Source: Verrucomicrobiota bacterium
GTDB taxonomy: Bacteria; Verrucomicrobiota; Verrucomicrobiia; Chthoniobacterales; SZAS-18
Length of the DNA stretch: 64,000 nucleotides
NCBI GenBank assembly: GCA_018240025.1
Contig: JAFEGM010000031.1
Coordinates: forward strand, 44,656-108,655
Direction: 5' to 3'
Numbering within the stretch: position 1 is the stretch's first letter; each line of letters begins with the position of its first letter. The notes under the pieces are model-generated. The model saw only the letters and a list, made by a program, of their open reading frames with translations, was not told where the DNA came from and ran no database searches. The position numbers and the translations under genes are program-made. This document shows positions 18,701 through 29,194 of this stretch, in pieces.

Positions 18701-18927
18701 GGGGTGTCGTTCGGGAAGAGCAGCCAGTTGCCCGTGAGCGCGCCGCCATTGCGGGAGTTGGCGCTGCCCCAGGTGTCGACCGGGTTGTCCGAACCGACCC
18801 AAAGCCAGCGCCAGGGCGGCGTGGTCGGCTGCACGACCTGCGCGCGCAGCGAGGAAGGATGCGGCAGGGCGGCCAGAAAGGCGCCGACCGCGGCGAGGTT
18901 GCGTAGGATGGCTTTCACACCATCCAT
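15727..18927 (-). CDS. Large secreted adhesin/autotransporter-like repeat protein with two C-terminal modules
   Basis: 1,066 residues. A signal peptide covers about residues 1-30 (VKAILRNLAAVGAFLAALPH, then SLRAQ). Residues about 100-800 carry many beta-strand repeats of the type TNSGLFDAN, GGTLATTGSGIV and VTNTGFLQVG, as in parallel beta-helix passenger domains. The C-terminus has two copies of a roughly 110-residue module, each running from STRARVETGDNVLIGGFV through RALGPSL, NDNWRSAQQA and SGFAPTNDNESA to GVALVEVYDL. This module closes many verrucomicrobial secreted proteins. There is no beta-barrel translocator and no PEP-CTERM. It lies 54 bp after the kinase gene, with a GTAACG box 18 nt before its ATG. 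Confidence 0.8.
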   Translation of the reverse strand: MDGVKAILRNLAAVGAFLAALPHPSSLRAQVVQPTTPPWRWLWVGSDNPVDTWGSANSRNGGALTGNWLLFPNDTPAPPITRPRTGSDWVVIDPGQSSLGTLGETITGELNCRLEPQSSWTVGRLELAAGTSLTLQGNSTLSLTTTPATGYATFSGAGNVQNHGDIRLAAGGYLSMAVAGTISGGGTITMSPADGVFGDSTLGGNNLNTAFNLAGVTVRGAGQIRGGANFAATFTNSGLFDANLPGKSLIVITSGNNFNGSFTAPPSTNTGIFRASNGGTLQLTCFGGAGTLQNAGGRFEALDGSTVRLDNAVTVVGGTLATTGSGIVRSASAFLRDVTNTGFLQVGDPTSGGDNLSLVNSFTNSGTVRIGTPTSLISAKLFLRSSITLNGGGRLVLASSDLGTVSGYGNPTLTNPSGAIIEGTGGLGYGGENGGFGSSSYLSLANAGLLDANVNARGLFIVMNNTAGVTLTNTGTMRASAGGILVLSGIDVNNEGTYDNTDGRIEALAGSSVQLRSGAVIRNGTLATAGSGVIQLGLNGFFNGGVLRDVVNTGQLTLSSGFFAGTVTNSGAGVTTLTDAQQEFRSSTFLNQAGATFNSVGGTRLSGTGTFRNAGRFARTGSSFSTMQAEVAFENTGTVYLEGFQQFGSYRQSAGVLQFGPNGSTQTASGQPLVFTGGAIVGTGSFQTSVTNSGNLTLGATDGSPTSLRFQQSFTQDANATLTVNVGGTADGAFGVLKVDGTANLAGNVVVQLVNGFRFRVGDTFQLVSAGTRNGNFASLTLPAGVNGSLSASGGNVTLTITAAPASTSLINISTRARVETGDNVLIGGFVIGGTASKRVIVRALGPSLVPFGVSNAISNPTLRLVNSATGADLASNDNWRSAQQADIQASGFAPTNDNESAIVATLSPGSYTAIVAGVGGEQGVALVEVYDLDRGGRESARPLNVSTRAKVLTGDQILIGGFVVEGARERRVIVRAIGPSLTGFGVQGALSNPTLEVKDAGGATIGTNDDWKSAQQASIAASGFAPTNDAESAVILTLPPGAYTALVRGVGSSTGVALVEVYDLE

Positions 18928-18945
18928 CGGCCGCGGGTGGCGCGC

Positions 18946-18951
18946 CGTTAC
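18946..18951 (-). promoter_or_regulatory. GTAACG box 18 nt upstream of the adhesin-like gene
   Basis: The minus strand reads GATTCCGCGTAACG, 18 nt, ATG. The 18-nt stretch ends CGCGGCCG, exactly as in front of the kinase gene at 21210. It is a shared leader of two neighbouring genes; the regulatory function is inferred. Confidence 0.45.
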
Positions 18952-18981
18952 GCGGAATCTGCCGAGAATTTGCGGGATGAC

Positions 18982-21210
<2,229 letters not shown>

Positions 21211-21228
21211 CGGCCGCGCGTCGGGCGG

Positions 21229-21234
21229 CGTTAC
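21229..21234 (-). promoter_or_regulatory. GTAACG box 18 nt upstream of the kinase gene
   Basis: The minus strand reads GATTCGTGTGTAACG, then 18 nt ending GCGCGGCCG, then ATG. This matches the leader of the adhesin-like gene almost base for base around the box and the start. It is the main reason for choosing the 21210 start. Confidence 0.45.
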
Positions 21235-21274
21235 ACACGAATCGGGCGGAGCGGCGGACATGCTGGCGGGGCGC

Positions 21275-22003
21275 TCAGCGCAGCAGGGTGCGGAAAAGGT
21301 GGTCCAGCTCGGCCTGGAGCTCGTCCGCATTGGTCACGCTCTCTGCCACCTGCGCCTCGATCTGCCGGCGGAAATCGTGCCGCAGCCGATGCACCGCCAC
21401 GCGCAGTGCGCCTTCGCTCAGGCCCAGATCGCGCGCGGCCGCGGCCACCTCGGGCTCGCCCTGCTCCCAGCTGAGAAAGGCGCGCAGCCGGTGAAAATGC
21501 TGATGGCGGCCCTTGCGCACGCATTCCTGCTCCAGGGCCCGGAGCGCCTGGGCGACGATCGATTCGGCCCAGTCGCGATCGAAGCGCTCCTCCGGCGAGG
21601 CGACCGATTCATCCGCGCGCAGCCACGCCTCCGCCTGGTCCTGGTCGAGCGACAGCACCGTCTGCCCGCCGCCGCGACGCAGACGCTGCTCGTGGCGATG
21701 TCGCTCCGAGAGGTGCAGCTTGAAGGCACCGATGAGGAACGAGCGCAGGCGGCCGCGTTCGCGTTCGACCTTCTGCAGCAGCCCGCGGGAGACGAGCAGC
21801 GCGAAGAAGCCCTGGGTCAGATCCTCGGCGTCGGCTGGCGCGGCCCCGGCGCGGCGCGCAAAGGCGTAGAGCGGATACCAGTATGCCGCGCAGATTTCCT
21901 CCAGCGCCTGGCGCGCGGCTTCGCTGGCGGGGCTGCCGTCCTGAGCCCGGAGCACCAGGCTCCAGCGCGTTTCCGGAAAGGCGGCAGGCGGGTCCTTCGA
22001 CAT
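21275..22003 (-). CDS. ECF-type RNA polymerase sigma factor linked to the Ser/Thr kinase
   Basis: 242 residues from MSKDPPAAFPETRWSLVLRA. The N-terminus TRWSLV together with a downstream kinase marks the sigma-factor group found beside Ser/Thr kinases in Planctomycetes and Verrucomicrobia. Region 2 (YWYPLYAFARRAGAAPADAEDLTQGFF) covers about residues 35-65, and region 4 (AAARDLGLSEGALRVAVHRLRHDFR) about 185-215. The kinase is 64 bp downstream and a DUF4388-like gene is 88 bp upstream, all in the same direction. A signalling chain from kinase to sigma activity is plausible for such pairs but not shown here. Confidence 0.85.
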   Translation of the reverse strand: MSKDPPAAFPETRWSLVLRAQDGSPASEAARQALEEICAAYWYPLYAFARRAGAAPADAEDLTQGFFALLVSRGLLQKVERERGRLRSFLIGAFKLHLSERHRHEQRLRRGGGQTVLSLDQDQAEAWLRADESVASPEERFDRDWAESIVAQALRALEQECVRKGRHQHFHRLRAFLSWEQGEPEVAAAARDLGLSEGALRVAVHRLRHDFRRQIEAQVAESVTNADELQAELDHLFRTLLR

Positions 22004-22091
22004 CGGAGCCACGAGATTCGCCCGCGCGAAGCCGGCTGCAAGGCGCACCACCGGCGCGGACGAGCCCGGGTCCGGGCCGCTGCGATGTAGC

Positions 22092-22820
22092 TCAGCGAAA
22101 CAGGCGCGAGAGCCCGTCCATCATCCGGCCAAGCAGCGAGCGCGGAGGCTGCTGCAGCCGCACGCGGCCGAGCTCGGCGCCAGGCCCCGAGGCCTCGGTC
22201 CCAGCCGTGACGGCGATGGGCGCGAGCGCATCGCTCTCGGAGAGGCGTCGTCCGAAATCCGTGCGCTCATCGGCCCGGCGCGGCCGCACCAAGCCTGCCA
22301 AGCGCAGCCGATGGAGATGCCAGCGCGCCTCCAGCGCGGTCACGCCGGTACTGCCGCTGAGCTGCAGCGGCGCGGCGCCGAGCTGCAGATGCACGTAGGC
22401 GCGTTCCCAGAAGAGTTGCAGATCCTCCGGCAGGTGAAGTCCGTCCCGTCCGGTGACCACGAAGACCGTCAGCGCACTGGGCAGCTCGGCCGCCGCCAGA
22501 TCGCGCTCGCTCAGGCTGCGCAGCGTGCTGGCCACGAGTTGGTCGATCGGCGCATAAAATTGCGCCTCGCCCCGCTGCTCCAGCGGGTGGAATTCGAAGG
22601 GCCCCGACTTGGCCTCCAGCAGTCGGCCGAACCGGCTCGACAACGCGAGCACATCGCTGGTGCGCAGGCCGTCGGCCAGGAAGTTGAGGACGAAGCCGTT
22701 CTTCAATTGAACTTCCAGCGCCTGCCCGGCTACCTGGGCGGCGAGTACGCCCGTGCGCCGGCCCACGGCGGTCAGGACTTCAGGAGGTGGAATTTCGGAA
22801 AAATCGCCAAAGATGGCCAT
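22092..22820 (-). CDS. DUF4388 (PatA N-terminal-like) domain protein
   Basis: 242 residues from MAIFGDFSEIPPPEVLTAVG. The first 90 residues (FGDFSEIPPPEVLTAVGRRTGVL, LNGF-like turn, FLADGLRTSDVLAL) resemble DUF4388, the N-terminal domain of PatA-like signalling proteins. The middle (HLHRLRLAGLV near residue 165) looks like a small winged-helix segment. It lacks a receiver domain. Its position ahead of a sigma factor and kinase suggests a cytosolic signalling or regulatory role; this is inference. An upstream in-frame extension to 23006 has no homology-like character and was rejected. Confidence 0.6.
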   Translation of the reverse strand: MAIFGDFSEIPPPEVLTAVGRRTGVLAAQVAGQALEVQLKNGFVLNFLADGLRTSDVLALSSRFGRLLEAKSGPFEFHPLEQRGEAQFYAPIDQLVASTLRSLSERDLAAAELPSALTVFVVTGRDGLHLPEDLQLFWERAYVHLQLGAAPLQLSGSTGVTALEARWHLHRLRLAGLVRPRRADERTDFGRRLSESDALAPIAVTAGTEASGPGAELGRVRLQQPPRSLLGRMMDGLSRLFR

Positions 22821-23038
22821 GCAGTTTGTAAGGGGAGGAGCGTTCCGTCGCCACCCGACCGCAGTGCGAGAGAACCGTGCTGCTGGACCCAAGCTCGCGG
22901 GTGACGCCAACGCTCCCACGATCCCTGAGCCGGTCAGCGACGACCATACGACACTTGGGGGATGGTCGCCGCCGGGAATGATCTGTCTTGCCGCGCGCCG
23001 CCCCATCCGGCCGCGCGCGGACCTTCACCGAGCCGCGG

Positions 23039-24481
23039 CTAGGCCTCCGCGGCTGAACCTTCCGCCACGCGCGAGGTGGCCTGCGGGAGCGACGCGAGCT
23101 GCGGATCCTGCAGGCGCTCGTCGTAGATCTCCGACCATTTGCGCTCGTTCATCGAGCACATTGGCACGGCCACCCACTCGCCGTTCTGCTTCACCGCGCC
23201 CTTGAAGACGCAGGAGTCGAGCCGGCATTTGATGACCGGGTCGACGTCCGCGCGAGCCACGTTGGCGGCGCCCATGAAATTGTGCATCCCGATGCCCACC
23301 GTGTGCACGCGGCCGCCGAGAATGGCGCGCCACATGCCCGGCGTGATCTCGCGACGGAACGTCTTGCCCACGAGGCTGCCGAGGAGGCGGAAGAGCAGGC
23401 CGACGTTCTGGCTCAGCAGGCCGAGCACTTTATACATCGGCGTGCCCGAGCTGTCGTTGACCAGGGAGACGCCGGCCACGCGATCGAGCGCGGCGAAGAA
23501 GAGCTCGCCCTCGCGCTTGCCCGACGGCGTCAGCGTCATGTGCTCGCCGGAGGGACGCGCCACGAGCAGCGACGTCCAGCTGTTGCAATCGGGATGACCG
23601 AAGATGGTGGCATCGCGCGGCACGCGGCGGCCGACGCCCTCGCAGATCTTCTCCCAGACATCGTCCGGCGTGATCGGCTTCTTCGAGAAGATGGTCCGGC
23701 CCGTGTCCGCCTCCGGCTGGAAGCTGAGCATGCGCCAGACGTGCGTGCGGGCCGGATCGGCCAGGAACCAGCGGATGATCTCGGGCACGCTGTCGATGTT
23801 CCGCTCGGTCACGGTGCAGTTGTGCGCCATTTCCAGCAGGTGCCCGGTGCGGCGGCGAATCTCGAGCGCGAGGTCGGTGAACTTCTGCCGGACCGGATGC
23901 AGGTCGGCCTCGCAGGTGACCTTTTGGATCGGATATCCCTTCCGGCCCGCCTGGGTCATGTCGACGTGGACCGCCAACTGGCGCAGGCCGCCCTCGGCCA
24001 CGAGCCGCTCGAGGAACTCGGGATGCTCGAAGAGCGTCTGGCCGTGCGTGAAGAGCATCGGGATGAGCCCGGAGCGCACGGCGTAGCGCACGATCTCGAC
24101 CAGTTCGTCCTGCCGGCCGCTGCGCCAGTAGGCATCGGCCACGTCGCCGCCGGTGATCTGCAGGCCGGCGCCCGGACCCTGCAGACGGCGGTTGGCGTCG
24201 ATCTGCTCGCGCATCTGCTCGAGCGACGGGATCGGCACGCTGTTCGCATTCTTCGGCAGGTAGCAATGCGTGCAGTGGAACGAGCAATAGCTGGCGCCGA
24301 GCGTGAAGGCGCAGTGCGTCAGGTAGCGGCCGGAGATCTGGTTGGGCGTCTTGAGCTCTTCCGGGAGCTCGGCCCAGCGGCGTTCGAGGTAGGCCTTCTT
24401 CTCGCCGCTGGCGGGATTGCGGAAGGCCCGCCAGCGGGCGCGCCAGTGGTCGGCTTTGGTCAGCGGTCGAGGAGCGTGCAT
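23039..24481 (-). CDS. Radical SAM family protein of unknown substrate
   Basis: 480 residues from MHAPRPLTKADHWRAR. The [4Fe-4S]-binding motif C66-x3-C70-x2-C73 (ASYCSFHCTHCYLPK) and GLQITGGDVADAY, the usual GGE-like SAM-binding strand, are clear. The C-terminal part has further cysteines (VIKCRLDSC, VPMCSMNERKW) that could hold an auxiliary cluster. It is longer than ArsS-type proteins and lacks an obvious DUF3641 domain. Its neighbour 37 bp upstream is a TIGR04283-type glycosyltransferase, a family defined by association with radical SAM genes, so the two probably act in one modification pathway. The product is unknown. Confidence 0.8.
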   Translation of the reverse strand: MHAPRPLTKADHWRARWRAFRNPASGEKKAYLERRWAELPEELKTPNQISGRYLTHCAFTLGASYCSFHCTHCYLPKNANSVPIPSLEQMREQIDANRRLQGPGAGLQITGGDVADAYWRSGRQDELVEIVRYAVRSGLIPMLFTHGQTLFEHPEFLERLVAEGGLRQLAVHVDMTQAGRKGYPIQKVTCEADLHPVRQKFTDLALEIRRRTGHLLEMAHNCTVTERNIDSVPEIIRWFLADPARTHVWRMLSFQPEADTGRTIFSKKPITPDDVWEKICEGVGRRVPRDATIFGHPDCNSWTSLLVARPSGEHMTLTPSGKREGELFFAALDRVAGVSLVNDSSGTPMYKVLGLLSQNVGLLFRLLGSLVGKTFRREITPGMWRAILGGRVHTVGIGMHNFMGAANVARADVDPVIKCRLDSCVFKGAVKQNGEWVAVPMCSMNERKWSEIYDERLQDPQLASLPQATSRVAEGSAAEA

Positions 24482-24518
24482 GCGTGGAACATCAGGGGAC
24501 TGCGTGGGAAAAGCGAGA

Positions 24519-25304
24519 CTACGAACGGGCCGGGCCCTCGGCGTAATACCAGCGGTGCAGCCGGGCGGGGTCGACCCCCAGCTGAAAGAGCAGCAGGAGG
24601 CTGGCATTGCGCAGCGTGGTCCGCCAGGCGCCCTGCTGCAGATGTTTGCGCGGGGACGAGGCCATGGGCGGATCGAGCAGCACCACCGGGCCCGAGCGGC
24701 GCAGGCGGTTGGAGAAATCGACGTCCTCCATCAGCGGAATGCCGGCGAAGCCGCCCAACTCCTCGAACACGCTCCGGCGGACGAAGACGGATTGATCCCC
24801 GAAAAGCGTGCCGTGGCTGCGCGAGCGCCAGCGCTCCACCTGCTCCAGCCAGCGCAGCCAGGGATGACGTTCGTCGAACTTCCGGTAGAACGCGCCGCCG
24901 CGAAAACCGGGCGCTTGCGTGTCGAGTTGCTGCAGCGCGGCCAAGTGCTCGGGCGTGAGGATCGAGTCGGCGTGATGAAAGAGCAGAATGTCGCCCCGTG
25001 CCTCGGCCGCGGCGGCGTTGAGCTGCTGGCCGCGACTCGGCCGCGGGCAGCCGGCGAAGCGTCCGCCGCCGGCGCGCACGGCCTGCGCGAATTCGGTGCG
25101 CTCGGTCAGGCCGCCGATGCAGACATCGACCACCCACGGATGCTCCCGCCAGCGGGCGAGGTGGGCCAGCGCCGCCGCCTCGTCCTTCCAGCACGGGATG
25201 ACGAGGGAGAGGCGCGCGGTGGCTTTCGCCCCATCGCGAACCGACGCCGACGCCGGCGGCGCGGAGGCGGCGGGCGGGTCGACGAAATGGGTGGGATGAC
25301 TCAT
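24519..25304 (-). CDS. TIGR04283-like family 2 glycosyltransferase (radical-SAM-associated)
   Basis: 261 residues from MSHPTHFVDPPAASAPP. After a roughly 30-residue Ala/Pro/Ser-rich lead, a GT-A fold starts at LSLVIPCWKDEAAA. Family landmarks are RGQQLNAAAAEARGDILLF with HHAD, then LFGDQSVFVRRSVFEELGGF, IPLMEDVDFSNRLRR, GAWRTTLRN and LGVDPARLHRWY near the C-terminus. These match TIGR04283, a transferase family named for its link to radical SAM genes; a radical SAM gene lies directly downstream. The usual DGGSTDGT nucleotide-binding loop is changed to CIGGLTERTE, so donor binding may be altered. It is divergent from the nucleoside hydrolase. Confidence 0.78.
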   Translation of the reverse strand: MSHPTHFVDPPAASAPPASASVRDGAKATARLSLVIPCWKDEAAALAHLARWREHPWVVDVCIGGLTERTEFAQAVRAGGGRFAGCPRPSRGQQLNAAAAEARGDILLFHHADSILTPEHLAALQQLDTQAPGFRGGAFYRKFDERHPWLRWLEQVERWRSRSHGTLFGDQSVFVRRSVFEELGGFAGIPLMEDVDFSNRLRRSGPVVLLDPPMASSPRKHLQQGAWRTTLRNASLLLLFQLGVDPARLHRWYYAEGPARS

Positions 25305-25439
25305 CGATCTCGGCGGGCCCTTTGCCTGCCTGTCTAGAACTTGAACGGGTGCACTCCGCAAGCGTAATTGCGCGCCGCGAGAGCTCAGGTTTTCCGCGGG
25401 GCTGGCTGCCGGCCGCAGTCCGACGCATGCTGTGCCCGC

Positions 25440-26405
25440 ATGCTCCGCCGAATGCTCCTCCTCCCGCTGGTCGTGGGTCTGGCCATGCCTGGGTTGGTGC
25501 GCGCGGGCACGGAGGTGTGGATCGACACCGACTGCACCCTGCAGCGGTTGCGCGATGTCGACGACGCCTTCGCGCTCGTGCAGGCCCTGCACGCGCCGGA
25601 GCTGTCGATCCGCGGGTTGAGCGCGACCTACGGGAACAGCAGCGTCGAGGCCGCCCTCGAGGCCACCGGGGAGATCGTGCGCCGCTTTGGCGGACCCGCG
25701 GGCGTCGCGGCGCTGCCGGTGCATCGCGGCGCCGCCTCTGCACGTGCCTTGGGCGAACGCACCCCGGCGACCGAGGCCCTGGCGGCGGCCCTGCGCGAGC
25801 GACCGCTGCATTACCTCGCGCTCGGCCCGGCGACCAATCTGGCCACCTGCCTGCGGTTGCATCCCGAGTTGCGCCCGCGCCTGCTCGGCGTGGTGCTGAT
25901 CGCCGGCCGGCAGCCGGGCGAGCGCCTGCGCATCGGGCCGTGGAATCCGTATCCGTTCAGCGACGCCAATTTCATCAAGGATCCCGCCGCCGTGCGCGAG
26001 CTGCTCGAAGGCGGCACGCCCGTGCCGCCGCTGCTGCTCGTCCCCGGCGGTCTCGCGCGCGATTGCCAGCTGCGCCCGACGGACCTCGAGGAACTCGCTA
26101 CGCTCAGCCCCGACTGGGCCTGGCTGGCGGCGCAATGCCGGCTCTGGCTGCGCACCTGGCGCTGGCTCTTCGGCGTGGAGGGCGGGCTGCTGTTCGACTC
26201 GGTAGCCGTGCTGGCCGTGACGCATCCGGCGCAGGTGCAGGCCGAGCCGCGGTTTGCGCGCATCGAGGCCGCCGACGGACGGCCGCGGCTGGTGGCGGCG
26301 CCGGCCGGTCCGGGGGCGCCGGCGCGTCTGGTCACGCAGCTCAAGCCTGGCGCGGCGGACAGCGTGCGCGCTCGACTGCGGGGCCGTCCGACCGGCGCCC
26401 GGTGA
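25440..26405 (+). CDS. Secreted inosine-uridine-type nucleoside hydrolase
   Basis: 321 residues from MLRRMLLLPLVVGLAMPGLV. The metal and substrate site is split: WIDTD at residues 27-31, then RDVDDAFAL at 38-46, instead of the compact DTDPGxDDA of classical enzymes. Such split forms occur in bacterial members. LALGPATNLA near residue 128 and the late acidic FDSVAVLAV, matching the last metal-binding aspartate, complete the fold. Enzymes of this family cleave N-glycosidic bonds of ribonucleosides. A signal peptide suggests periplasmic scavenging. The stop is followed at once by a seven-base repeat. Confidence 0.8.
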   Translation: MLRRMLLLPLVVGLAMPGLVRAGTEVWIDTDCTLQRLRDVDDAFALVQALHAPELSIRGLSATYGNSSVEAALEATGEIVRRFGGPAGVAALPVHRGAASARALGERTPATEALAAALRERPLHYLALGPATNLATCLRLHPELRPRLLGVVLIAGRQPGERLRIGPWNPYPFSDANFIKDPAAVRELLEGGTPVPPLLLVPGGLARDCQLRPTDLEELATLSPDWAWLAAQCRLWLRTWRWLFGVEGGLLFDSVAVLAVTHPAQVQAEPRFARIEAADGRPRLVAAPAGPGAPARLVTQLKPGAADSVRARLRGRPTGAR

Positions 26406-26408
26406 GCG

Positions 26409-26450
26409 GGAGAGGTGAGAGGTGAGAGGTGAGAGGTGAGGTGAGAGAGG
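26409..26450. repeat. Heptanucleotide tandem repeat (GAGAGGT)n
   Basis: Four good copies of GAGAGGT plus degenerate ones lie three bases after the TGA of the nucleoside hydrolase, in the 68-bp convergent gap with the TPR gene. Confidence 0.88.
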
Positions 26451-26473
26451 GCCGGAAGCTAGGAGTGCCTTGT

Positions 26474-28147
26474 CTATCGTTTGGTCACCTTCGCGCCCGG
26501 CTGGCAGAGGCAGGAACTGCTGATGCGGACGTCGGCGCGGGCCCAGAAGCGGCGGAACTTGAGGTCGGCGGCGGCGATCTCGCGGGGCGCCTTGCTCTGG
26601 GCTCGCAGGCTGGCGGCGAGGCCGTAGAGCGACCAGCCGTTGTTCGGCATGCGGCGCAGATCCCCGCGGTAGACGGCCTCGGCTTCGGCGAAGCGGCCGG
26701 CTTTCATCAGCGTGGCGCCGATCACATGGCGGAGCGGGATCATCCAGCCGGGGGGCTCGTCGTAGCGCAGGGCGTCCTCGATCTTCAGGGCCGCGGCGAG
26801 TTCCTGGAGGGCCTCCTCGATCTTGCCTTCGGCGACGAGGATCTCGCCTTCGAGCATGCGGGTGGTGAGCTCGAGGATTGTGGCGCCCGGATTGTTGCTG
26901 ATCATCGTCTCCTTCGGTACCAGCGCGCTCCGTTCGCGGAAGAGCGCCTGCGCCCGGCGCGCCTCCTCCGGCTGGCCCTTGGCGGCGAAGGCGATCGCGC
27001 GGGCTGCCTGGTGGAAGGCGCGCGAGAAGTACATGTAGTCAGCGTATCTCTCGGGCTCGGCGAGGATGCGATCCCATTGGCCGAAGCGGACCATGATCTC
27101 GAGCGGGAGCGCGTGGACGTATTCCAGCAGCGGTGCGGACTGCTGCACGAAACCGGGCGGCAGATCGCGCAGCAGCTGGCGGACGTTGAGCAGCGCGACG
27201 CGGCTTTGGCCGGTCATCATGGCGGCGTAGGCCAGCATATGTTGATTGTGCGCGGCGTAGACCGGGAAGAGGCCCGGGTCGCGCCCGCGCAGGCTGCGGC
27301 GGTAGTTCCGATCCGCCTCGATGGCGCGTGCGTTGGTCTCGATGGCCAGCTGCCAGCGCCCGCGCCGGATGTCGATGTGCGACGGCATGTGCACATTGTG
27401 CGCCAGGCCCGGCTGCAGACGGCGGAGGCGGGCGGCGGCGCGATCGGCCCGCTCGGGGTGCGGCGAGGCCTCGACGGCGTGGATGTAGAGATGGTTGGCC
27501 AGCGGATGGTCGGGATTCAGCCGCAGCACGGCCTCGAGCGTGGCCAGGATTTCTTCGGTGCCTGGATTCGCCTGCCCGTCGAGCGTCCATTGATTCCACG
27601 GCGAGAGGTCCATCATGGCCTCCGCGAAGAGCACGCCGACATCGGCATCGCGCGGAAAGCGCTTCCAGACCTCGCGCATGGCGTCGGCATAGGCGCGGTC
27701 GAGGGCGGTGCGATCCTCCGGCTGCGGCGGCTGCACGTAGCGTTTCGCCAGCGCCTCGAGCAGCGCGCGCTCGGCCGGCTGCGCCTTGCTGGCGTGCTGC
27801 TGGGCCAGCGTGAGATGCTTCCAGGCCAGCTCGGCCATGGGCGGCGGCACGAGCGGGAAATTGATGTGGGGACCGGCGGCGAGAGCGATGCCCCAGTGCG
27901 CCATGGCACAGGAGGGATCGGCCTGCGCGGCGGCCTGGAACGAGCGGATGGCGGCCGCGTGGTTGAAGCCGTGGAGCAGGGCCACGCCCTGATCGAAGTA
28001 GCGCTGGGCGAGCGGACTGGCTGTGGAGATCGGACGGCGGTGCGAGCCGAGGCCCGGATAGAACGGCTCGCCCGCAGACGCCGCGGGAGGGCTGGCGCTG
28101 AGCAGGAGAACCGCGAGGGCGGTGCGAAGAAGGCGGAGGAGGAGCAT
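26474..28147 (-). CDS. Secreted TPR-repeat protein
   Basis: 557 residues with a signal peptide (MLLLRLLRTALAVLLLSA, then SPPAASAG). Several TPR-like helical pairs are visible: AQRYFDQGVALLHGFNHAAAIRSFQAA near residue 47, ATLEAVLRLNPDHPLANHLY near 200, and EEALQELAAALKIEDALRY late on. A His/Asn-rich centre (GLAHNVHMPSHIDIRRG, AAHNQHMLAYAAMM) is typical of a family of exported TPR proteins of unknown function that have a possible metal site. There are late cysteines (SSSCLCQPG). A role in protein contacts in the periplasm is likely from TPR knowledge; the partner is unknown. Confidence 0.78.
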   Translation of the reverse strand: MLLLRLLRTALAVLLLSASPPAASAGEPFYPGLGSHRRPISTASPLAQRYFDQGVALLHGFNHAAAIRSFQAAAQADPSCAMAHWGIALAAGPHINFPLVPPPMAELAWKHLTLAQQHASKAQPAERALLEALAKRYVQPPQPEDRTALDRAYADAMREVWKRFPRDADVGVLFAEAMMDLSPWNQWTLDGQANPGTEEILATLEAVLRLNPDHPLANHLYIHAVEASPHPERADRAAARLRRLQPGLAHNVHMPSHIDIRRGRWQLAIETNARAIEADRNYRRSLRGRDPGLFPVYAAHNQHMLAYAAMMTGQSRVALLNVRQLLRDLPPGFVQQSAPLLEYVHALPLEIMVRFGQWDRILAEPERYADYMYFSRAFHQAARAIAFAAKGQPEEARRAQALFRERSALVPKETMISNNPGATILELTTRMLEGEILVAEGKIEEALQELAAALKIEDALRYDEPPGWMIPLRHVIGATLMKAGRFAEAEAVYRGDLRRMPNNGWSLYGLAASLRAQSKAPREIAAADLKFRRFWARADVRISSSCLCQPGAKVTKR

Positions 28148-28258
28148 GCAGGCAGAATGACGAAAACGGCTGCGCCGCGGAAGCGGGAGCCTTTCTCAAT
28201 GCGTCATTCGACCGGAGCGCGGGCGCAGCTTTCTCGTCCGCCGACCGCGGGCTGCGGC

Positions 28259-29044
28259 CTACTTCCGACCCTCGACCAACGCATAGGCGTTGTGATTGTG
28301 GATGGATTCGAAGTTTTCCGCCTCAACCCTGAACCAGGTGATGAGCGGATGCTCCTGGCACTTCGCGGCCACCGCGCGAACGAGATCCTCGACGAAGACC
28401 GGATTTTCGTAGGCCCGCTCGGTCACGGCCTTTTCATCGGGGCGCTTGAGGACGCTGTAGAGCTCGGAACTGGCGCAGTCCTCGACCAGGCGGATGAGAT
28501 CCTCGATCCAAACCGTTTCGTTGAATCGCACCGCGCAGGTGACCTGACCGCGCTGGTTGTGCGCGCCGTATTTGCTGATCGCCTTCGAGCACGGGCAGAG
28601 CGTGGTCACCGGCACGATGACCGTGAGGATGAAGTCGAACTCGCCCGAGCGCTTGGCCCCGGCCTCGAACTTCACCTGATAATCGAGCATCCCCTTCATG
28701 CCAGTGACCGGCGCGGCCTTTTCGAGAAAGAAGGGAAATTCGATGTCGATCTGCGCCTGCTCGGAATCGAGCCGCTCGAGCAGATGCTTCAGCACCACGT
28801 CCATCGAATTGACCTGGAACACCGGGCCGTGCGCGTTCAGCACCTCGATGAAACGGCTCATGTGCGTGCCCTTGAAGTGGTGGGGCAGATGCACCGTGAG
28901 CGCGAACGTGCCGACCGTGCTCTGATGCGTCGTGCCGTGCAGGTCGCGCACCTGCATGGGGTAGCGGAGCGCCTTCACGCCCACTCGGTCGATGGCGATG
29001 CGGCGGTGGTCGGGTTCGTTCTGCGTGTCTTTGAGAGTCGCCAT
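28259..29044 (-). CDS. folE2: GTP cyclohydrolase FolE2 (type IB)
   Basis: 261 residues, the standard size. Converts GTP to 7,8-dihydroneopterin triphosphate, the first step of tetrahydrofolate synthesis and also of queuosine-type pathways. The catalytic cysteine region TTLCPCSKAISKYGAHNQRG (C150, C152, H162) and ENPVFVEDLVR are diagnostic. FolE2 enzymes do not need zinc, unlike FolE. A leaderless-looking start (CGCTCCCAA before ATG) sits on a seven-base repeat array. A terminator at 29195-29228 separates it from rpsR, so it has its own promoter. Confidence 0.95.
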   Translation of the reverse strand: MATLKDTQNEPDHRRIAIDRVGVKALRYPMQVRDLHGTTHQSTVGTFALTVHLPHHFKGTHMSRFIEVLNAHGPVFQVNSMDVVLKHLLERLDSEQAQIDIEFPFFLEKAAPVTGMKGMLDYQVKFEAGAKRSGEFDFILTVIVPVTTLCPCSKAISKYGAHNQRGQVTCAVRFNETVWIEDLIRLVEDCASSELYSVLKRPDEKAVTERAYENPVFVEDLVRAVAAKCQEHPLITWFRVEAENFESIHNHNAYALVEGRK

Positions 29045-29059
29045 TTGGGAGCGGAAGTT

Positions 29060-29120
29060 GGGAGACTGGAGATCGGAGACTGGAGACTGGAGAGCGGAGA
29101 CTGGGAGAGCGGAAGCGGGG
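29060..29120. repeat. Degenerate heptanucleotide repeat (GGAGACT)n in the folE2 leader
   Basis: Successive 7-mers GGAGACT, GGAGATC, GGAGACT, GGAGACT, GGAGAGC, GGAGACT, with one extra G later, occupy the folE2 upstream region beginning about 15 bp before its ATG. In the gene's direction the leader reads (AGTCTCC)n. Confidence 0.85.
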
Positions 29121-29194
29121 AGGGGACGAAGCCACGAACTCCGCGGCGGGCCAAGAGAGTTCAGGTCGGAGTTGTGTCAGTGGCCCCAGGCGGG

